64,000 nt of DNA from contig NZ_KE383876.1 of assembly GCF_000422565.1 (NCBI RefSeq), positions 96,803-160,802 on the forward strand, read 5' to 3'. Every line of letters starts with the position of its first letter. Within the stretch, counting starts at the first letter, position 1. The notes beneath the pieces are model-generated. The model was not told where the DNA came from. It searched no databases and saw only the letters and a program-made list of their open reading frames with translations. The position numbers were made by a program, and so were the translations under genes. The stretch is from Desulfovibrio aminophilus DSM 12254 (GTDB lineage Bacteria > Desulfobacterota > Desulfovibrionia > Desulfovibrionales > Desulfovibrionaceae). Positions 25,647 through 34,324 of the stretch are shown here, one piece after another.

Positions 25647-26357
25647 TCAGTGTATCAACAAGGCGATGAGCGGGGCGGCCAGGACGTTGCACAGGCCCGC
25701 CAGGATCATCACCAGACTCGCGATGGCGCCTTCCTCGCCGCCCACCTGACGCGCCTGGGCCACGCCCGCGCCGTGGGCGCCCATGCCGAAGAGCGCGCCC
25801 CGGGCCAGGCTCGTGCGCAGGGGCAGCACGTGCAGAAGGATCTCGCCCAGGGCCGCGCCGAAGACCCCCGTGAGCACCACGAAGACGGCCGTCAGGTCGG
25901 GAATCCCGCCGATGTCGCCGGACACGGTCATGGCGAAGGGCGTGCTCACCGAGCGCGGCATGAGGCTCAGGCGCACGCTCTCGGACAGGCCCAGCAGCGA
26001 GGCCAGGCCCCAGGCCGTGAGCATGGCGATGGCGCTGCCCGCGACGACGCCCACGGTCAGCACGGGCCAGTGGCGGCGGATCATCTCGCGCTGCTCGAAA
26101 ATGGGCAGGGCGAAGGCCACGGTCACGGGGCCGAGCATGGTCAGCAGCCAGCGGGTGCCCTGGTTGTATTCCTCGTAGCCCTCGTGCAGGGCCAGGGCCA
26201 GGGCCACGATGAGGACCGGGGCCAGGGCCAGCGGCGAGGTCCACCAGCTGGGGCGGAGCCGATGGACCCGCCGGGCCGCGCAGTAGAGCGCCACGGTGGC
26301 CGCGGACCAGAACAGGCCGGCGGCCAGGGGGGAGTGCGGCAGGCTAACGGGCGTCAC
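25647..26357 (-). CDS. lrgB: LrgB family membrane protein
   Basis: The 236-residue protein has about seven hydrophobic segments and the LrgB/CidB blocks GTRWLLTMLGPVTVAFALP near residue 66 and FAMTVSGDIGGIPDLTA near 140. A late MGAHGAGVAQARQVG segment is also typical. LrgAB/CidAB systems are linked to murein hydrolase control and to small-metabolite export such as pyruvate or glycolate. The start overlaps the lrgA stop by 14 nt, showing coupled translation. It is divergent from a LysR regulator. Confidence 0.9.
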   Translation of the reverse strand: MTPVSLPHSPLAAGLFWSAATVALYCAARRVHRLRPSWWTSPLALAPVLIVALALALHEGYEEYNQGTRWLLTMLGPVTVAFALPIFEQREMIRRHWPVLTVGVVAGSAIAMLTAWGLASLLGLSESVRLSLMPRSVSTPFAMTVSGDIGGIPDLTAVFVVLTGVFGAALGEILLHVLPLRTSLARGALFGMGAHGAGVAQARQVGGEEGAIASLVMILAGLCNVLAAPLIALLIH

Positions 26358-26748
26358 GGCGGGCCAGCCTGCAGCAAAGGTCCACGGTCAGGGCCGTGCC
26401 GCCCATGACCAGCAGGGTTCCGGCCAGCACGGCGGCCAGGAGCTTGAGCCCCAGGGGGCCCAGGAACTCCTGGTGATCGAGCACGGCGGGCACGGCCGGG
26501 ATGAAGAAGAGAAGCATTTCGGCCAAAAGCCAGTCCGCGCCTCGGCGCAGGCTGGCGGCGTGCAGGCGGCCGCTGACAAGGAGGAGCAGGACCACGGCCA
26601 GACCCAGCACGCCGCCGGGGATGGGAAGATGCGCGGCCCGGGCGATGAGTTCGCCCAGGGCCCAGAAACCCGCCAGAAGGCCGATCTGGAGAAGACGACT
26701 GTGGCGCATGGCCAGACGGAAGGAAAGAAACAGCTTGCGAGAAAACAT
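26344..26748 (-). CDS. lrgA: LrgA/CidA family holin-like protein
   Basis: The 134-residue protein has four hydrophobic helices and the family motif HLPIPGGVLGLAVVLLLL. ADWLLAEMLLFFIPAVPAVL follows near residue 76. LrgA/CidA proteins are holin-like partners of LrgB/CidB. ATG 26748 has GAGGAG 6 nt upstream. The longer frames starting further upstream are not supported, because they run into the divergent promoter region. It forms an operon with lrgB. Confidence 0.9.
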   Translation of the reverse strand: MFSRKLFLSFRLAMRHSRLLQIGLLAGFWALGELIARAAHLPIPGGVLGLAVVLLLLVSGRLHAASLRRGADWLLAEMLLFFIPAVPAVLDHQEFLGPLGLKLLAAVLAGTLLVMGGTALTVDLCCRLARRDAR

Positions 26749-26833
26749 GTGACACTCCTCGGCGCGATCCCCGCGCGACACCTTCCCTCTAGCCAGGCCC
26801 CCAGCATATGTAAAATGAATTGACAGCATACGA

Positions 26834-26854
26834 TCCATTCCAATACGGAATGGA
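26834..26854. promoter_or_regulatory. LysR-type operator candidate
   Basis: TCCATTCC and GGAATGGA form a perfect 8-bp inverted repeat with a 5-nt AATAC spacer. It contains the T-N11-A signature of LysR-family binding sites. It overlaps the proposed LysR start and lies about 90 nt before lrgA, so it could serve both autoregulation and divergent control. Confidence 0.6.
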
Positions 26855-27752
26855 CATGGAACTGCGAACCCTGCGGGCCCTGGTGGAGGTGGTGCGCCGG
26901 GGCGGCTTCTCACAGGCCGCCGAGGCCCTGTTCACCACCCAGCCCAACGTGAGCAAGGCCGTGCGCCGCCTGGAGGACGATCTGGGCGTGCCCCTGCTGG
27001 AACGCATCGGCCACCAGAGCAGACTGACGGACGCCGGTCGGATCGTTTATCGACGGGCACGACGAATGCTTGCCGAGGGCGACGATCTGCTGGCCGAGCT
27101 GGACGAGCTGCGCGGGCTCCAGCGCGGCAGGCTGCGCCTGGGCCTGCCCCTGTTCGGCAGCAGCGTGCTCTTCGCGCCCATCTTCGCCCTCTTCCGGGTC
27201 CGCTACCCGGGCGTGGAGATCAGCCTGGTGGAGCACGGCAGCAAGCGCCTGGAGGAGCTGCTGCGCGCGGGCGAGGTGGACCTGGCGGCCTCGCTCCTGC
27301 CCGTGCCCGAGGAGTTCGAGTGGCAGGACGTGCGCGCCGAGCCCCTGGTGGCCCTGCTGCCGGGCGGCCATGCCCTGACCGGGCGCGAGGCCGTGAGCCT
27401 CCAGGAACTGGCCCATGAGCCGTTCATCCTCTTCGAGGAGGGATTCCTGCTCAACCAGGTCATCCTGGACGCCTGTTCGCGCCGGGGATTCCGGCCGTTG
27501 GTCGCCGCGCGCAGCGGGCAGATCGACTTCATCGTCAGCCTGGTCAAGGCCGGGCTGGGCATCGCGCTCCTGCCCCGGCTCATGGCCGAGCAGCGCCGTC
27601 AGGAAGGGGTGCGCCACGTGCTCCTGGATGAGCCGGACACGCTCTGGCACATGGCCCTGCTCTGGCGACGGGGCGGCTACCTGCCCCACGCCGCGCGGGT
27701 CTGGCTGGAGCTGGCCCGCGAGGCCCACGCCGGGGCGGGGGCCGAGAAATAG
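26850..27752 (+). CDS. LysR-family regulator, probably of lrgAB
   Basis: The 300-residue protein has the LysR winged helix (MELRTLRALVEVVRRGGFSQ and a TTQPNVSKAVRRLEDDLG recognition region), then a linker helix and a periplasmic-binding-protein-like effector domain. The start could be ATG 26850 or 26856. It is divergent from lrgAB with only about 100 nt between them, the arrangement of the CidR-type regulators. The operator candidate lies at its own start. The ligand is unknown. Confidence 0.92.
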   Translation: MDMELRTLRALVEVVRRGGFSQAAEALFTTQPNVSKAVRRLEDDLGVPLLERIGHQSRLTDAGRIVYRRARRMLAEGDDLLAELDELRGLQRGRLRLGLPLFGSSVLFAPIFALFRVRYPGVEISLVEHGSKRLEELLRAGEVDLAASLLPVPEEFEWQDVRAEPLVALLPGGHALTGREAVSLQELAHEPFILFEEGFLLNQVILDACSRRGFRPLVAARSGQIDFIVSLVKAGLGIALLPRLMAEQRRQEGVRHVLLDEPDTLWHMALLWRRGGYLPHAARVWLELAREAHAGAGAEK

Positions 27753-27760
27753 TTCCGCCC

Positions 27761-28552
27761 TTAAAGATTCATTTTTTTCTTGCGGTAGGCTATAACTGCC
27801 TGCTTACTAATTAAGTTGTACAATGAATTCAATGAGGCTGGCAGCTCCACCCTGGTGGAGTTGAACACTTCAACATCACTTTCGATTGGGCTTCTATACA
27901 AAAAAACTCTTATATCATCACCATTTGTCACCAGATAATAAGGCGTTCCAAGAAACATCGCATAGCTTCTCGCCTGGCTGACATGATCTGCTATTTTTTT
28001 CCCGACATTTTTTGCTTCAACAACAAGTAGTGCACTATCTTTACACCTATTAGCGCCATCAAAGAGAACAAAATCTGCTTCTGTTTTTGTCTTTCTAACT
28101 CCTACGACTTGTTCAACAGGATATCCATCAGCACGATCATCTTCAGAATAGCCTAAATGTTCAAGAAGAGGGATGACGAATCTAATCTCGACTTCTTTTT
28201 CGCTGTGGAAAATTTTATTCCCTATCGAAGACGCCCACGAATTCATTAATGCCTTATTACTAATACTTTCTTCGTCAATTTGTGAAGCTGTAAAATCTTT
28301 TACTGGGAGATTCGGGTCAGTTACGGAAAGGACAACCCAATCATCTCTCTCCAGGTCAACAAGCAGAGGAGACATCAATATGCCGACATCAGAAAAGCTT
28401 GATTGTATGGCTTCAACCCAATGTTTTTGTCGTGTCTTGTGGCCGAACATTTTAAGCAATGTTTTCAGCAAGACCCTTTTTGATTTCTTAGGTGATTCCG
28501 CAATTGCGTCGCGGATCGCTTCGGAAATTTGAAGATAGTCGACATCCCCCAT
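27761..28552 (-). CDS. HsdR_N-like nuclease-domain protein of foreign base composition
   Basis: This 263-residue protein is distinctly AT-rich compared with both neighbours. Its C-terminal half has the order seen in the N-terminal domain of type I restriction HsdR subunits: KEVEIRFVIPLLEHLGY, then KTEADFVLFDG, then LLVVEAKNVG. This gives a PD-(D/E)xK-like set (E/D, ExK). The N-terminal half is helical and unrecognised. No specificity or methylase gene is nearby, so it is an orphan, possibly a defence protein or a remnant. The start at 28552 is preceded by GGAGG. The base composition points to recent horizontal gain. Confidence 0.65.
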   Translation of the reverse strand: MGDVDYLQISEAIRDAIAESPKKSKRVLLKTLLKMFGHKTRQKHWVEAIQSSFSDVGILMSPLLVDLERDDWVVLSVTDPNLPVKDFTASQIDEESISNKALMNSWASSIGNKIFHSEKEVEIRFVIPLLEHLGYSEDDRADGYPVEQVVGVRKTKTEADFVLFDGANRCKDSALLVVEAKNVGKKIADHVSQARSYAMFLGTPYYLVTNGDDIRVFLYRSPIESDVEVFNSTRVELPASLNSLYNLISKQAVIAYRKKKMNL

Positions 28553-28599
28553 GACCGGCCTCCTGGTACGAAAGGATATTACAGCTTAGTTTATCTGCA

Positions 28600-28628
28600 T
28601 TGTTATCCTCCCGTCCTCGGTGGATCAA
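28600..28628 (-). promoter_or_regulatory. Promoter candidate for the HsdR_N-like gene
   Basis: TTGATC and TAACAA lie 17 nt apart on the minus strand, about 50 nt before the gene. A second AT-rich box (TAATAT) lies between it and the start but lacks a good -35 box. Confidence 0.35.
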
Positions 28629-28742
28629 GGAAAACATGAACTTCACCGACAGCAATTCCGCCGTGAGCCGGCGGACGCACTGAAATAAACAGCACGGAGA
28701 CGGGCTCCGCCCCCGCGCTTCGCGCTCCGTCGGGGAATGCCG

Positions 28743-29825
28743 TCAGGCCTTCTGGCCGCCTTCCTTGGCCGTGAACGCGGCGATGATCTTGTCCATGGCG
28801 GCGATGAACAGGTCCACGCTGTATCCGGCGATGAAGGCCAGGGCGAAGGGCGTCAGCGAGGCCAGCGGCGAGGCCGCGTCGCGCAGGAGGCCGAAGCCGC
28901 CGATCACCAGCCCCGCCAGGGCTCCGGTGAACAGACGGATTCTGTAGACCATGTTCTCTTCCGTGGAGTAGGACACGGCGCCGATCTCCTTGGCCAGGGA
29001 GCGCAGCACGAACAGGCAGGAGCCGAGCCAGCCGAAGAGCAGCGGCAGGACATACAACTCAAGCACCTCCAGGGCCAGGATGGTGTCCAGCCGGTTCCGG
29101 CCCAGCTCCTTGTGCGGGGGCTCCTTGACGGGATTCCGGCCGTCCCCGGCTTCGATCCGGTCGTCGGCGGTCCAGAAGGTCAAGACCTTGAAGACGGTCT
29201 TCCAGACCATGTTCCACTTTTTCAGCGAATCATTGCGCAAGGACAGCTCGTCGTTGAGCGCTTCGAGCCGCCCGGCGCGATCCTCGGCGTCGGCCCCCGA
29301 AGCGTCGCCGGAGATCTTCTCCTGGATTTCCTGTATGCCGGTCCGCAATTCCGTGACCTGGGCGTTGAGCCGCGACCCCACGCCCCAATAGGCCTGCAGG
29401 AGCAGGACGGAAACAAGCGCCACGGAGGCCCACCACTTGTAGCGCCGGATGGCCTTGTCCGAGGCCCTCCGCGGGCCGAACAACGTCTCCCGCAGGCGCG
29501 CGCAGAGGCCTCTCCTGGGCAGGACCGAGGTGATCGCCTCGATGCTCTCGGTGGTCACGGGCTGGACCGCGCTCGTCAACTTGTCGTAGGCGACCCAGAA
29601 CTCCACCTGCTGGGGGAACGTCGCGGGGTCGTTGGTGTTCAGGCAGAGCAGCTTCCCGGAGGCGACGATCTTCTCGATCACCTCCTTGTCCAGTTCCAGT
29701 CCCTGGGACGCGGCATAGGCCAGCAGCCTGGCCGCCGCATGCACGGACTGCTCCAGGGTGAATCGATCCCGGACGGCCGGTTGCTCCCCGCCCGGACACG
29801 GCGTCGCGGCTTGCTCCTCGCTCAT
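28743..29825 (-). CDS. Uncharacterised membrane protein
   Basis: I do not recognise this 360-residue protein. Residues 1-110 are soluble and contain a YKWWASVA start to the first membrane helix near 120-140. A charged, coiled-coil-like stretch lies at about 140-225. The C-terminal third has three hydrophobic segments, one with LYVLPLLFGWLGSCLFVLRS and one with ASLTPFALAFIAGYSVDLFI. No catalytic motif is seen. It stands alone: AT-rich DNA with the HsdR_N-like gene lies on one side and a divergent drug transporter on the other. The start at 29825 has a GGGGG ribosome-binding region a few bases before it. Confidence 0.75.
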   Translation of the reverse strand: MSEEQAATPCPGGEQPAVRDRFTLEQSVHAAARLLAYAASQGLELDKEVIEKIVASGKLLCLNTNDPATFPQQVEFWVAYDKLTSAVQPVTTESIEAITSVLPRRGLCARLRETLFGPRRASDKAIRRYKWWASVALVSVLLLQAYWGVGSRLNAQVTELRTGIQEIQEKISGDASGADAEDRAGRLEALNDELSLRNDSLKKWNMVWKTVFKVLTFWTADDRIEAGDGRNPVKEPPHKELGRNRLDTILALEVLELYVLPLLFGWLGSCLFVLRSLAKEIGAVSYSTEENMVYRIRLFTGALAGLVIGGFGLLRDAASPLASLTPFALAFIAGYSVDLFIAAMDKIIAAFTAKEGGQKA

Positions 29826-29978
29826 GGCTCATTCCCCCAGTTCAATCCAATACTCGCACTCCTTGTCCCCACCGTCCCTTGCGCTTCCGGGCCTCGCGGC
29901 CCGGTCCCCGATTCACGTCATGCATATCACATTTCCGCATGCGCGCAAACGCCCCGCCCGGCCGCGCGGCTTCGCCCA

Positions 29979-30007
29979 TTGACTTGCCCGGCCGGGATGC
30001 CTACCCT
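29979..30007 (+). promoter_or_regulatory. Promoter candidate for the Bcr/CflA transporter gene
   Basis: TTGACT and TACCCT lie 17 nt apart, 49 nt before the ATG at 30056. A 7-bp GC hairpin (CCGGGCC/GGCCCGG near 29887-29904) lies further upstream. Confidence 0.4.
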
Positions 30008-30055
30008 CCGGCATTTCCCGGCATCTCCGGCAACCATCGGCCCACGCGGAACTCC

Positions 30056-31210
30056 ATGCCCAATCTCCTGCTCATCATGCTTCTGGCCGCCTTCCCGGCC
30101 CTCTCCACGGACATGTACCTGCCCGCCCTGCCCACCCTGCAGCGGCTCTGGGGCGCGTCCGTGGCCGAGGTGAACCTCTCCCTGCTGTTCTTCTTCCTCT
30201 GCTTCAGCCTCTTCCTGCTCATCCACGGCCCGCTCTCCGACCGTTACGGCCGCAAGCCCGTGCTCGTGACCGGCATCCTGCTCTTCATGACCGGCTGCCT
30301 GCTCTGCGCCGCCTCGCGCTCCATCACCCAGCTCGTGCTGGCCCGCATGGTCCAGGCCACGGGCGCGGCGGCCGCGGCGGCCCTGGCCCTGGCCCTGGCC
30401 AAGGACCTCTACTCCGGCCTGAAGCGCCAGAAGGTTCTGGCCTACATCGGCGTCATCGTCCCGCTGTGCCCCATGCTCGCGCCCATGCTCGGCGGCCTGC
30501 TCCTGCGCGTGGTTTCCTGGCGCGCCATCTTCCTGGTCCAGTGCGTCCTGGCCCTGCCCGCGCTTTACGGCGTCCTGCGCCTCAAGGAACCGCCCTTCGA
30601 ACGCACCTCCGGCGGCCCCCTGGCCATGCTCCGGCGCTACCGCGTGCTCCTCGGCAACAAGCCCTACATGGTCCTGGCCCTGTCCTTCTCGTTCATGTCC
30701 GCCGGATTCTTCTCCTACATCGGCGGCTCGGCGGACATCTTCATCACCGGCTTCGGCCTGAGCGAACAGGCCTACGCCCTGTTCTTCGGCTTCAACGCCC
30801 TGGGGCTCATGCTCGGATCGCTGCTGGCCTCGCGGCTCTGCGTGGGCATGTCGCCCTCGGCCCTGATCAACGTCACCCTGGCCGGGCTGGGCTGCGGCGG
30901 CGCGGCCATGCTCGTCACCGGCGGCGGCGGTCCCTGGGGCTTCGCCCTGCCGATGTTCGCGGTCTCGCTCTTCCTGGGCATGAACCGGCCCATCAGCAAC
31001 AACATGATCCTGGACACGGTGCAGCGCGACGTGGGCGCGGCCTCGGCCGTGATGACCTTCGCCAACTTCCTGGTGGGCGGGGTCTGCATGGAGATCGTCT
31101 CCCTGGGCCTGGCCCCCAAGCCCCTGCTCATCGGCCTGCTGACCCTGGCCGGGACCGTCGTGCCCCTGGCCGCGCTGTTCCTTCTGGGCCACCCGCGCCG
31201 CGTCCGCTGA
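30056..31210 (+). CDS. Bcr/CflA-type multidrug MFS transporter
   Basis: The 384-residue protein has twelve predicted helices and the Bcr/CflA marks STDMYLPALPTLQ near residue 18, the MFS signature GPLSDRYGRKPVL near 60-72 and an ARMVQATGAA block near 100. It is a proton-coupled exporter of drugs or metabolites in the inner membrane. ATG 30056 begins right before the first helix; the frame continues upstream without support. The stop is followed by a GC-rich hairpin with a CCTTCGG loop, a member of the local repeat family. It shares no operon with neighbours. Confidence 0.88.
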   Translation: MPNLLLIMLLAAFPALSTDMYLPALPTLQRLWGASVAEVNLSLLFFFLCFSLFLLIHGPLSDRYGRKPVLVTGILLFMTGCLLCAASRSITQLVLARMVQATGAAAAAALALALAKDLYSGLKRQKVLAYIGVIVPLCPMLAPMLGGLLLRVVSWRAIFLVQCVLALPALYGVLRLKEPPFERTSGGPLAMLRRYRVLLGNKPYMVLALSFSFMSAGFFSYIGGSADIFITGFGLSEQAYALFFGFNALGLMLGSLLASRLCVGMSPSALINVTLAGLGCGGAAMLVTGGGGPWGFALPMFAVSLFLGMNRPISNNMILDTVQRDVGAASAVMTFANFLVGGVCMEIVSLGLAPKPLLIGLLTLAGTVVPLAALFLLGHPRRVR

Positions 31211-31219
31211 CCGCCCGGC

Positions 31220-31330
31220 CGGGGGGCCTTCGGCCCGTTATGGAAAGGCGGGGAATGGGGGCCCCTTGGCTTTCTGCAACCCGGCGAAGCCGGCTTCGCC
31301 CCGCTATGGAAAGGCAAGAAGGCGCTGATT
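31220..31330. repeat. Hairpin repeat between convergent genes
   Basis: GGGGCCTTCGGCCCGTTATGGAAAG-type and CCGGCGAAGCCGG/GGCTTCGCCCC hairpins follow one another, with TATGGAAAGGC boxes between. It lies between the convergent transporter and GGDEF genes and may end transcription from both sides. Confidence 0.7.
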
Positions 31331-31342
31331 CTCTCTGGCTTG

Positions 31343-32497
31343 CTATTCTTCGCTTTCTCCCGCGCGCTGAAGGCGCACGCGGTCGCGGCCCTGGGCCTTG
31401 GCCCGGTACATGGCCAGGTCGCTTTCGCGGAGCAGGTCGTCCAGTGTGGAGTGTTCGCCGAGGGTGGCCACGCCGATGCTCACGGTATAGGCGGGCAGGT
31501 CGCGGAAGGGTTCTCGCGGCATGGACGTGCGGATGCGTTCGGCCACGCCCACCGCGGCCTCGGCCCCGGTGGCCGGGAGCAGCACGCAGAACTCCTCGCC
31601 GCCGTAGCGGCCGAAGAGGTCGTAGGGCCGCAGCCGGGAGCGCACGCGGGCGGAAAAGTCGCGCAGCACGTCGTCGCCCACGGCGTGGCCGTGGGTGTCG
31701 TTCACGGCCTTGAAGTGGTCCAGGTCGAGCATGAGCAGGGACAGGGGCGCGCCGGTGCGGGCGGCCATGGAGACCAGTTCCCCGGCCCGGGCCAGGAAGG
31801 TGGCCCGGTTCAGGGCCTGGGTCAGGCCATCCACCGTGGCCGCGCGCCGCAGCTCGGCGTCGGCCCGCTCCTTGTTCAGGAGCACGAAGCCCACGTTGCC
31901 CACGAGCATGACCAGGTAGAGCATCAGTCCGGCGATGGTCTGGTCGGCTCCCGGAGTGTAGACGTGGCCCTCGGTGCGGACCAGAAGGAACACGGCCGCA
32001 TTGGCCAGCAGCGCCCCGGCGCAGGCCAGGTAGGCCGCGCCCATGAACCGGCGCAGGGTCGTGCCGCCGGGAGTGAAGGCCAAGAGGAAACCCGGCCGGG
32101 CGAGGCAGAAGGCCAGGGCCAGTCCGCCGAGGCATTGACGCAGGTTGGGGGAATCGAAGACCAGGATCTGGGCGGCCAGCACGCCGCACACCACCGCGAT
32201 CAGGAAGCGCCGCGACCAGGAGCCCAGAAGTCCGGAAAAGCGCAGCAGCGCGGCGCTCTCCAGGGCGAACCCGGCATAGAGCAGGCCGTTGCCCAACAGG
32301 ATGGGCAACATGTCCGCCTCGAGCCCGCGCAGGCCCATGAACAGCCAGCCCACGCTCTGGGCCAGCTTGCCGCGCAGGAACAGCCGCGACCCCCGGCCCC
32401 GTTCGCCCACTCCGTGGACGAGCAGCAAGACGGCGGCGCAGCAGTTGCCGAAGGCCAGGAGGAGAATGCCTGTGCGGATGTCGAGCATGGGGATCAT
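31343..32497 (-). CDS. Membrane-bound diguanylate cyclase (GGDEF)
   Basis: The 384-residue protein has six to seven hydrophobic segments (residues about 5-200) and a C-terminal GGDEF domain. The domain has LDLDHFKAVNDTHGH, the active signature GGEEF and a late SIGVA motif, so it should make cyclic di-GMP. No RxxD inhibitory site is obvious before the signature. Start 32497 is chosen because a promoter (TTGTTT, 17 nt, TATATC) lies directly upstream; a GTG 23 codons earlier would be inside that promoter. The membrane part probably senses a signal. The gene is alone and convergent with the Bcr/CflA gene. Confidence 0.88.
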   Translation of the reverse strand: MIPMLDIRTGILLLAFGNCCAAVLLLVHGVGERGRGSRLFLRGKLAQSVGWLFMGLRGLEADMLPILLGNGLLYAGFALESAALLRFSGLLGSWSRRFLIAVVCGVLAAQILVFDSPNLRQCLGGLALAFCLARPGFLLAFTPGGTTLRRFMGAAYLACAGALLANAAVFLLVRTEGHVYTPGADQTIAGLMLYLVMLVGNVGFVLLNKERADAELRRAATVDGLTQALNRATFLARAGELVSMAARTGAPLSLLMLDLDHFKAVNDTHGHAVGDDVLRDFSARVRSRLRPYDLFGRYGGEEFCVLLPATGAEAAVGVAERIRTSMPREPFRDLPAYTVSIGVATLGEHSTLDDLLRESDLAMYRAKAQGRDRVRLQRAGESEE

Positions 32498-32515
32498 GGG
32501 TGTATCGGGTTGGCC

Positions 32516-32544
32516 GATATAGCCGATCCCCGGCGCAAAAACAA
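32516..32544 (-). promoter_or_regulatory. Sigma70 promoter of the GGDEF gene
   Basis: TTGTTT and TATATC lie 17 nt apart on the minus strand, close to the ATG at 32497. Its position argues against the longer gene start at 32566. Confidence 0.5.
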
Positions 32545-32671
32545 GATACTTCGGCTTGTTTTTCACACTTCTTCAGCATGGCCGAAGAGACTGCCGGGCG
32601 GCCCCTTCCGGCCGGGTCCGGCGTGGGAGCCCGGCCCGGGCCGCTTCGCGGCGGACGAAAAATACGCGACG

Positions 32672-33289
32672 TCAGCGGGCGGCGGTCGCGGCGGCGGATT
32701 CCAGGAAGCGTTCCCTGGCCCTGGCCGCGGCCAGGGAGGCCACCCGGGACAGATGCCGGTCACGGGCCAGGACATAGACCCCGATCTCGCCGTCGGCATA
32801 GAACGCGGCCACCAGCCCGCCGAAGGACTCCAGGGCCTCGGCGTGGCTCCAGTCGTCCTTGACGTGGGCCTCGAAGGCGTTGCCGTGCACGGCCTCCTGG
32901 GGATAATGGCGGATGGGCAGGGACACGGCCAGCAGGCCGCTGTGCCCGAGGATGCGGCCGGCCAGGGCCAGGGCCTCCTCCTTGGTCATGTGCTCCAGCA
33001 CGTCCCCGGCCACGGCCAGGTCGAAGGGCCCCAGCAGGCCGTAGTCCACGTAGCGGGCGTCGGCCACCACCACGCGGTCGTACTTGGCCTCCAGGCCGAA
33101 GCGCTCCACGTAGGGGCCCCAGACCTCCACCCCGGTCCAATGCACATCCGGGAACGGCCCGCGCAGCAGGTCCGCGTAGGCGCCCCGGCCGGGGCCGATG
33201 TCCAGCACCCGGCGCAAAAGGCCGTGCTCGTGCAGGGTGGCGTAGAAGAAGGCGAACCATTCCTTTCCGTTGGGCGCGCTGTCGGGCAT
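32672..33289 (-). CDS. Class I SAM-dependent methyltransferase
   Basis: The 205 residues contain the SAM motif VLDIGPGRGAYADLL near 28-42, an acidic VEVW and a motif IV region FDLAVAGDVLEHM. This is a small free-standing methyltransferase of the Methyltransf_11/23 type. ATG 33289 has AGGAGG 6 nt upstream, so the longer frame is rejected. It is divergent from an EamA-type exporter by about 95 nt. No pathway partner is near, so the acceptor is unknown. Confidence 0.85.
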   Translation of the reverse strand: MPDSAPNGKEWFAFFYATLHEHGLLRRVLDIGPGRGAYADLLRGPFPDVHWTGVEVWGPYVERFGLEAKYDRVVVADARYVDYGLLGPFDLAVAGDVLEHMTKEEALALAGRILGHSGLLAVSLPIRHYPQEAVHGNAFEAHVKDDWSHAEALESFGGLVAAFYADGEIGVYVLARDRHLSRVASLAAARARERFLESAAATAAR

Positions 33290-33383
33290 TCTTTTCCTCC
33301 TGCCGGTCCGGGACGGATGGAAGCAAGAGCCGTTCCACGAATCCTCTTGCCCCCCGGAGGCTTTGCGGCCACAATGCGCCGCC

Positions 33384-34214
33384 ATGCGCGACGACAAGGC
33401 ACTTTTCGTCCTGGCCCTGGTGGCCGTGCTCTGGAGCAGCGGCGGGCTGGCCATCAAGCTGGTGGAGGCCCACCCCCTGGCCATCGCGGGCCTGCGCAGC
33501 GCCCTGGCCCTGCTGACCCTGCTGGCCATCACGCGCTTCCGGCCCGGGCTCACCTGGTCGCGCACGCAGATCCTGGGCGGGGTCTGCTACATGATCCTGC
33601 TCGTCACCGGGGTCACGGCCACCCGCCTGACCACGGCGGCCAACGCCATTCTCCTGGCCTACACCGCGCCGGTCTACGTGGCCCTGATCGCGCCGAGGCT
33701 CCTGGGCGAGCCCACGCGCCGCGCGGACTGGATCATGATCGCCGCGGTCCTGGGCGGCATGACCCTGTTCTTCATGGACCGGCTCTCCGCCGGGGGATTC
33801 TGGGGCAACGTGCTGGCCGTGGGCACGGGCGTGGGCTACGCGGGCTTCACCCTCTGCATGCGGGCCCAGAAGGACGCCTCGCCCCTGGGCACAGCCTGCC
33901 TGGGCCACGGCTTCTCCGCGATCCTGGGCCTGCCCTTCCTCCTGGCCGCGCCCTGGCCGGACGCGGCATCCTGGGCCGGGTTCCTCTACCTGGGCGTGAT
34001 CCAGCAAGGCGTGTCCCTGGCGCTCTACTCCTGGTCCATCCGCCGCCTGAACGCGCTCACGGCCATCATCGTCATGACCCTGGAGCCGATCCTCAACCCG
34101 GTCTGGGTGGCCATCGGCGTGGGCGAGACGCCCGGCCCCTTCGCCCTGGCGGGCGGCGTCGTGGTGCTCACGGCCGTGACCGTCCGGGGCCTGCGCAGCG
34201 CCCGGGGCGCATAG
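33384..34214 (+). CDS. EamA-family (drug/metabolite) transporter
   Basis: The 276-residue protein has ten hydrophobic helices in two homologous EamA halves. The first half has LWSSGGLAIKLVEAHPLAIA and NAILLAYTAPVYVALIA. The second ends in ALTAIIVMTLEPILNPVWVAI, the usual proline-glutamate block of the family. Such proteins export amino acids, nucleosides or other metabolites. ATG 33384 lies right before the first helix. After the stop a CCGGCTCCGCCGG hairpin occurs. Substrate unknown. Confidence 0.88.
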   Translation: MRDDKALFVLALVAVLWSSGGLAIKLVEAHPLAIAGLRSALALLTLLAITRFRPGLTWSRTQILGGVCYMILLVTGVTATRLTTAANAILLAYTAPVYVALIAPRLLGEPTRRADWIMIAAVLGGMTLFFMDRLSAGGFWGNVLAVGTGVGYAGFTLCMRAQKDASPLGTACLGHGFSAILGLPFLLAAPWPDAASWAGFLYLGVIQQGVSLALYSWSIRRLNALTAIIVMTLEPILNPVWVAIGVGETPGPFALAGGVVVLTAVTVRGLRSARGA

Positions 34215-34324
34215 CCCGGCTCCGCCGGGTCACGGAAGGACGGGGGGGGATGGGTGAAGTCGTCAGGAAAGGAATCGTCGTTTCTTTCACGACGCTGCAT
34301 TCATAAGGAAAAACTCTCGCCTTT

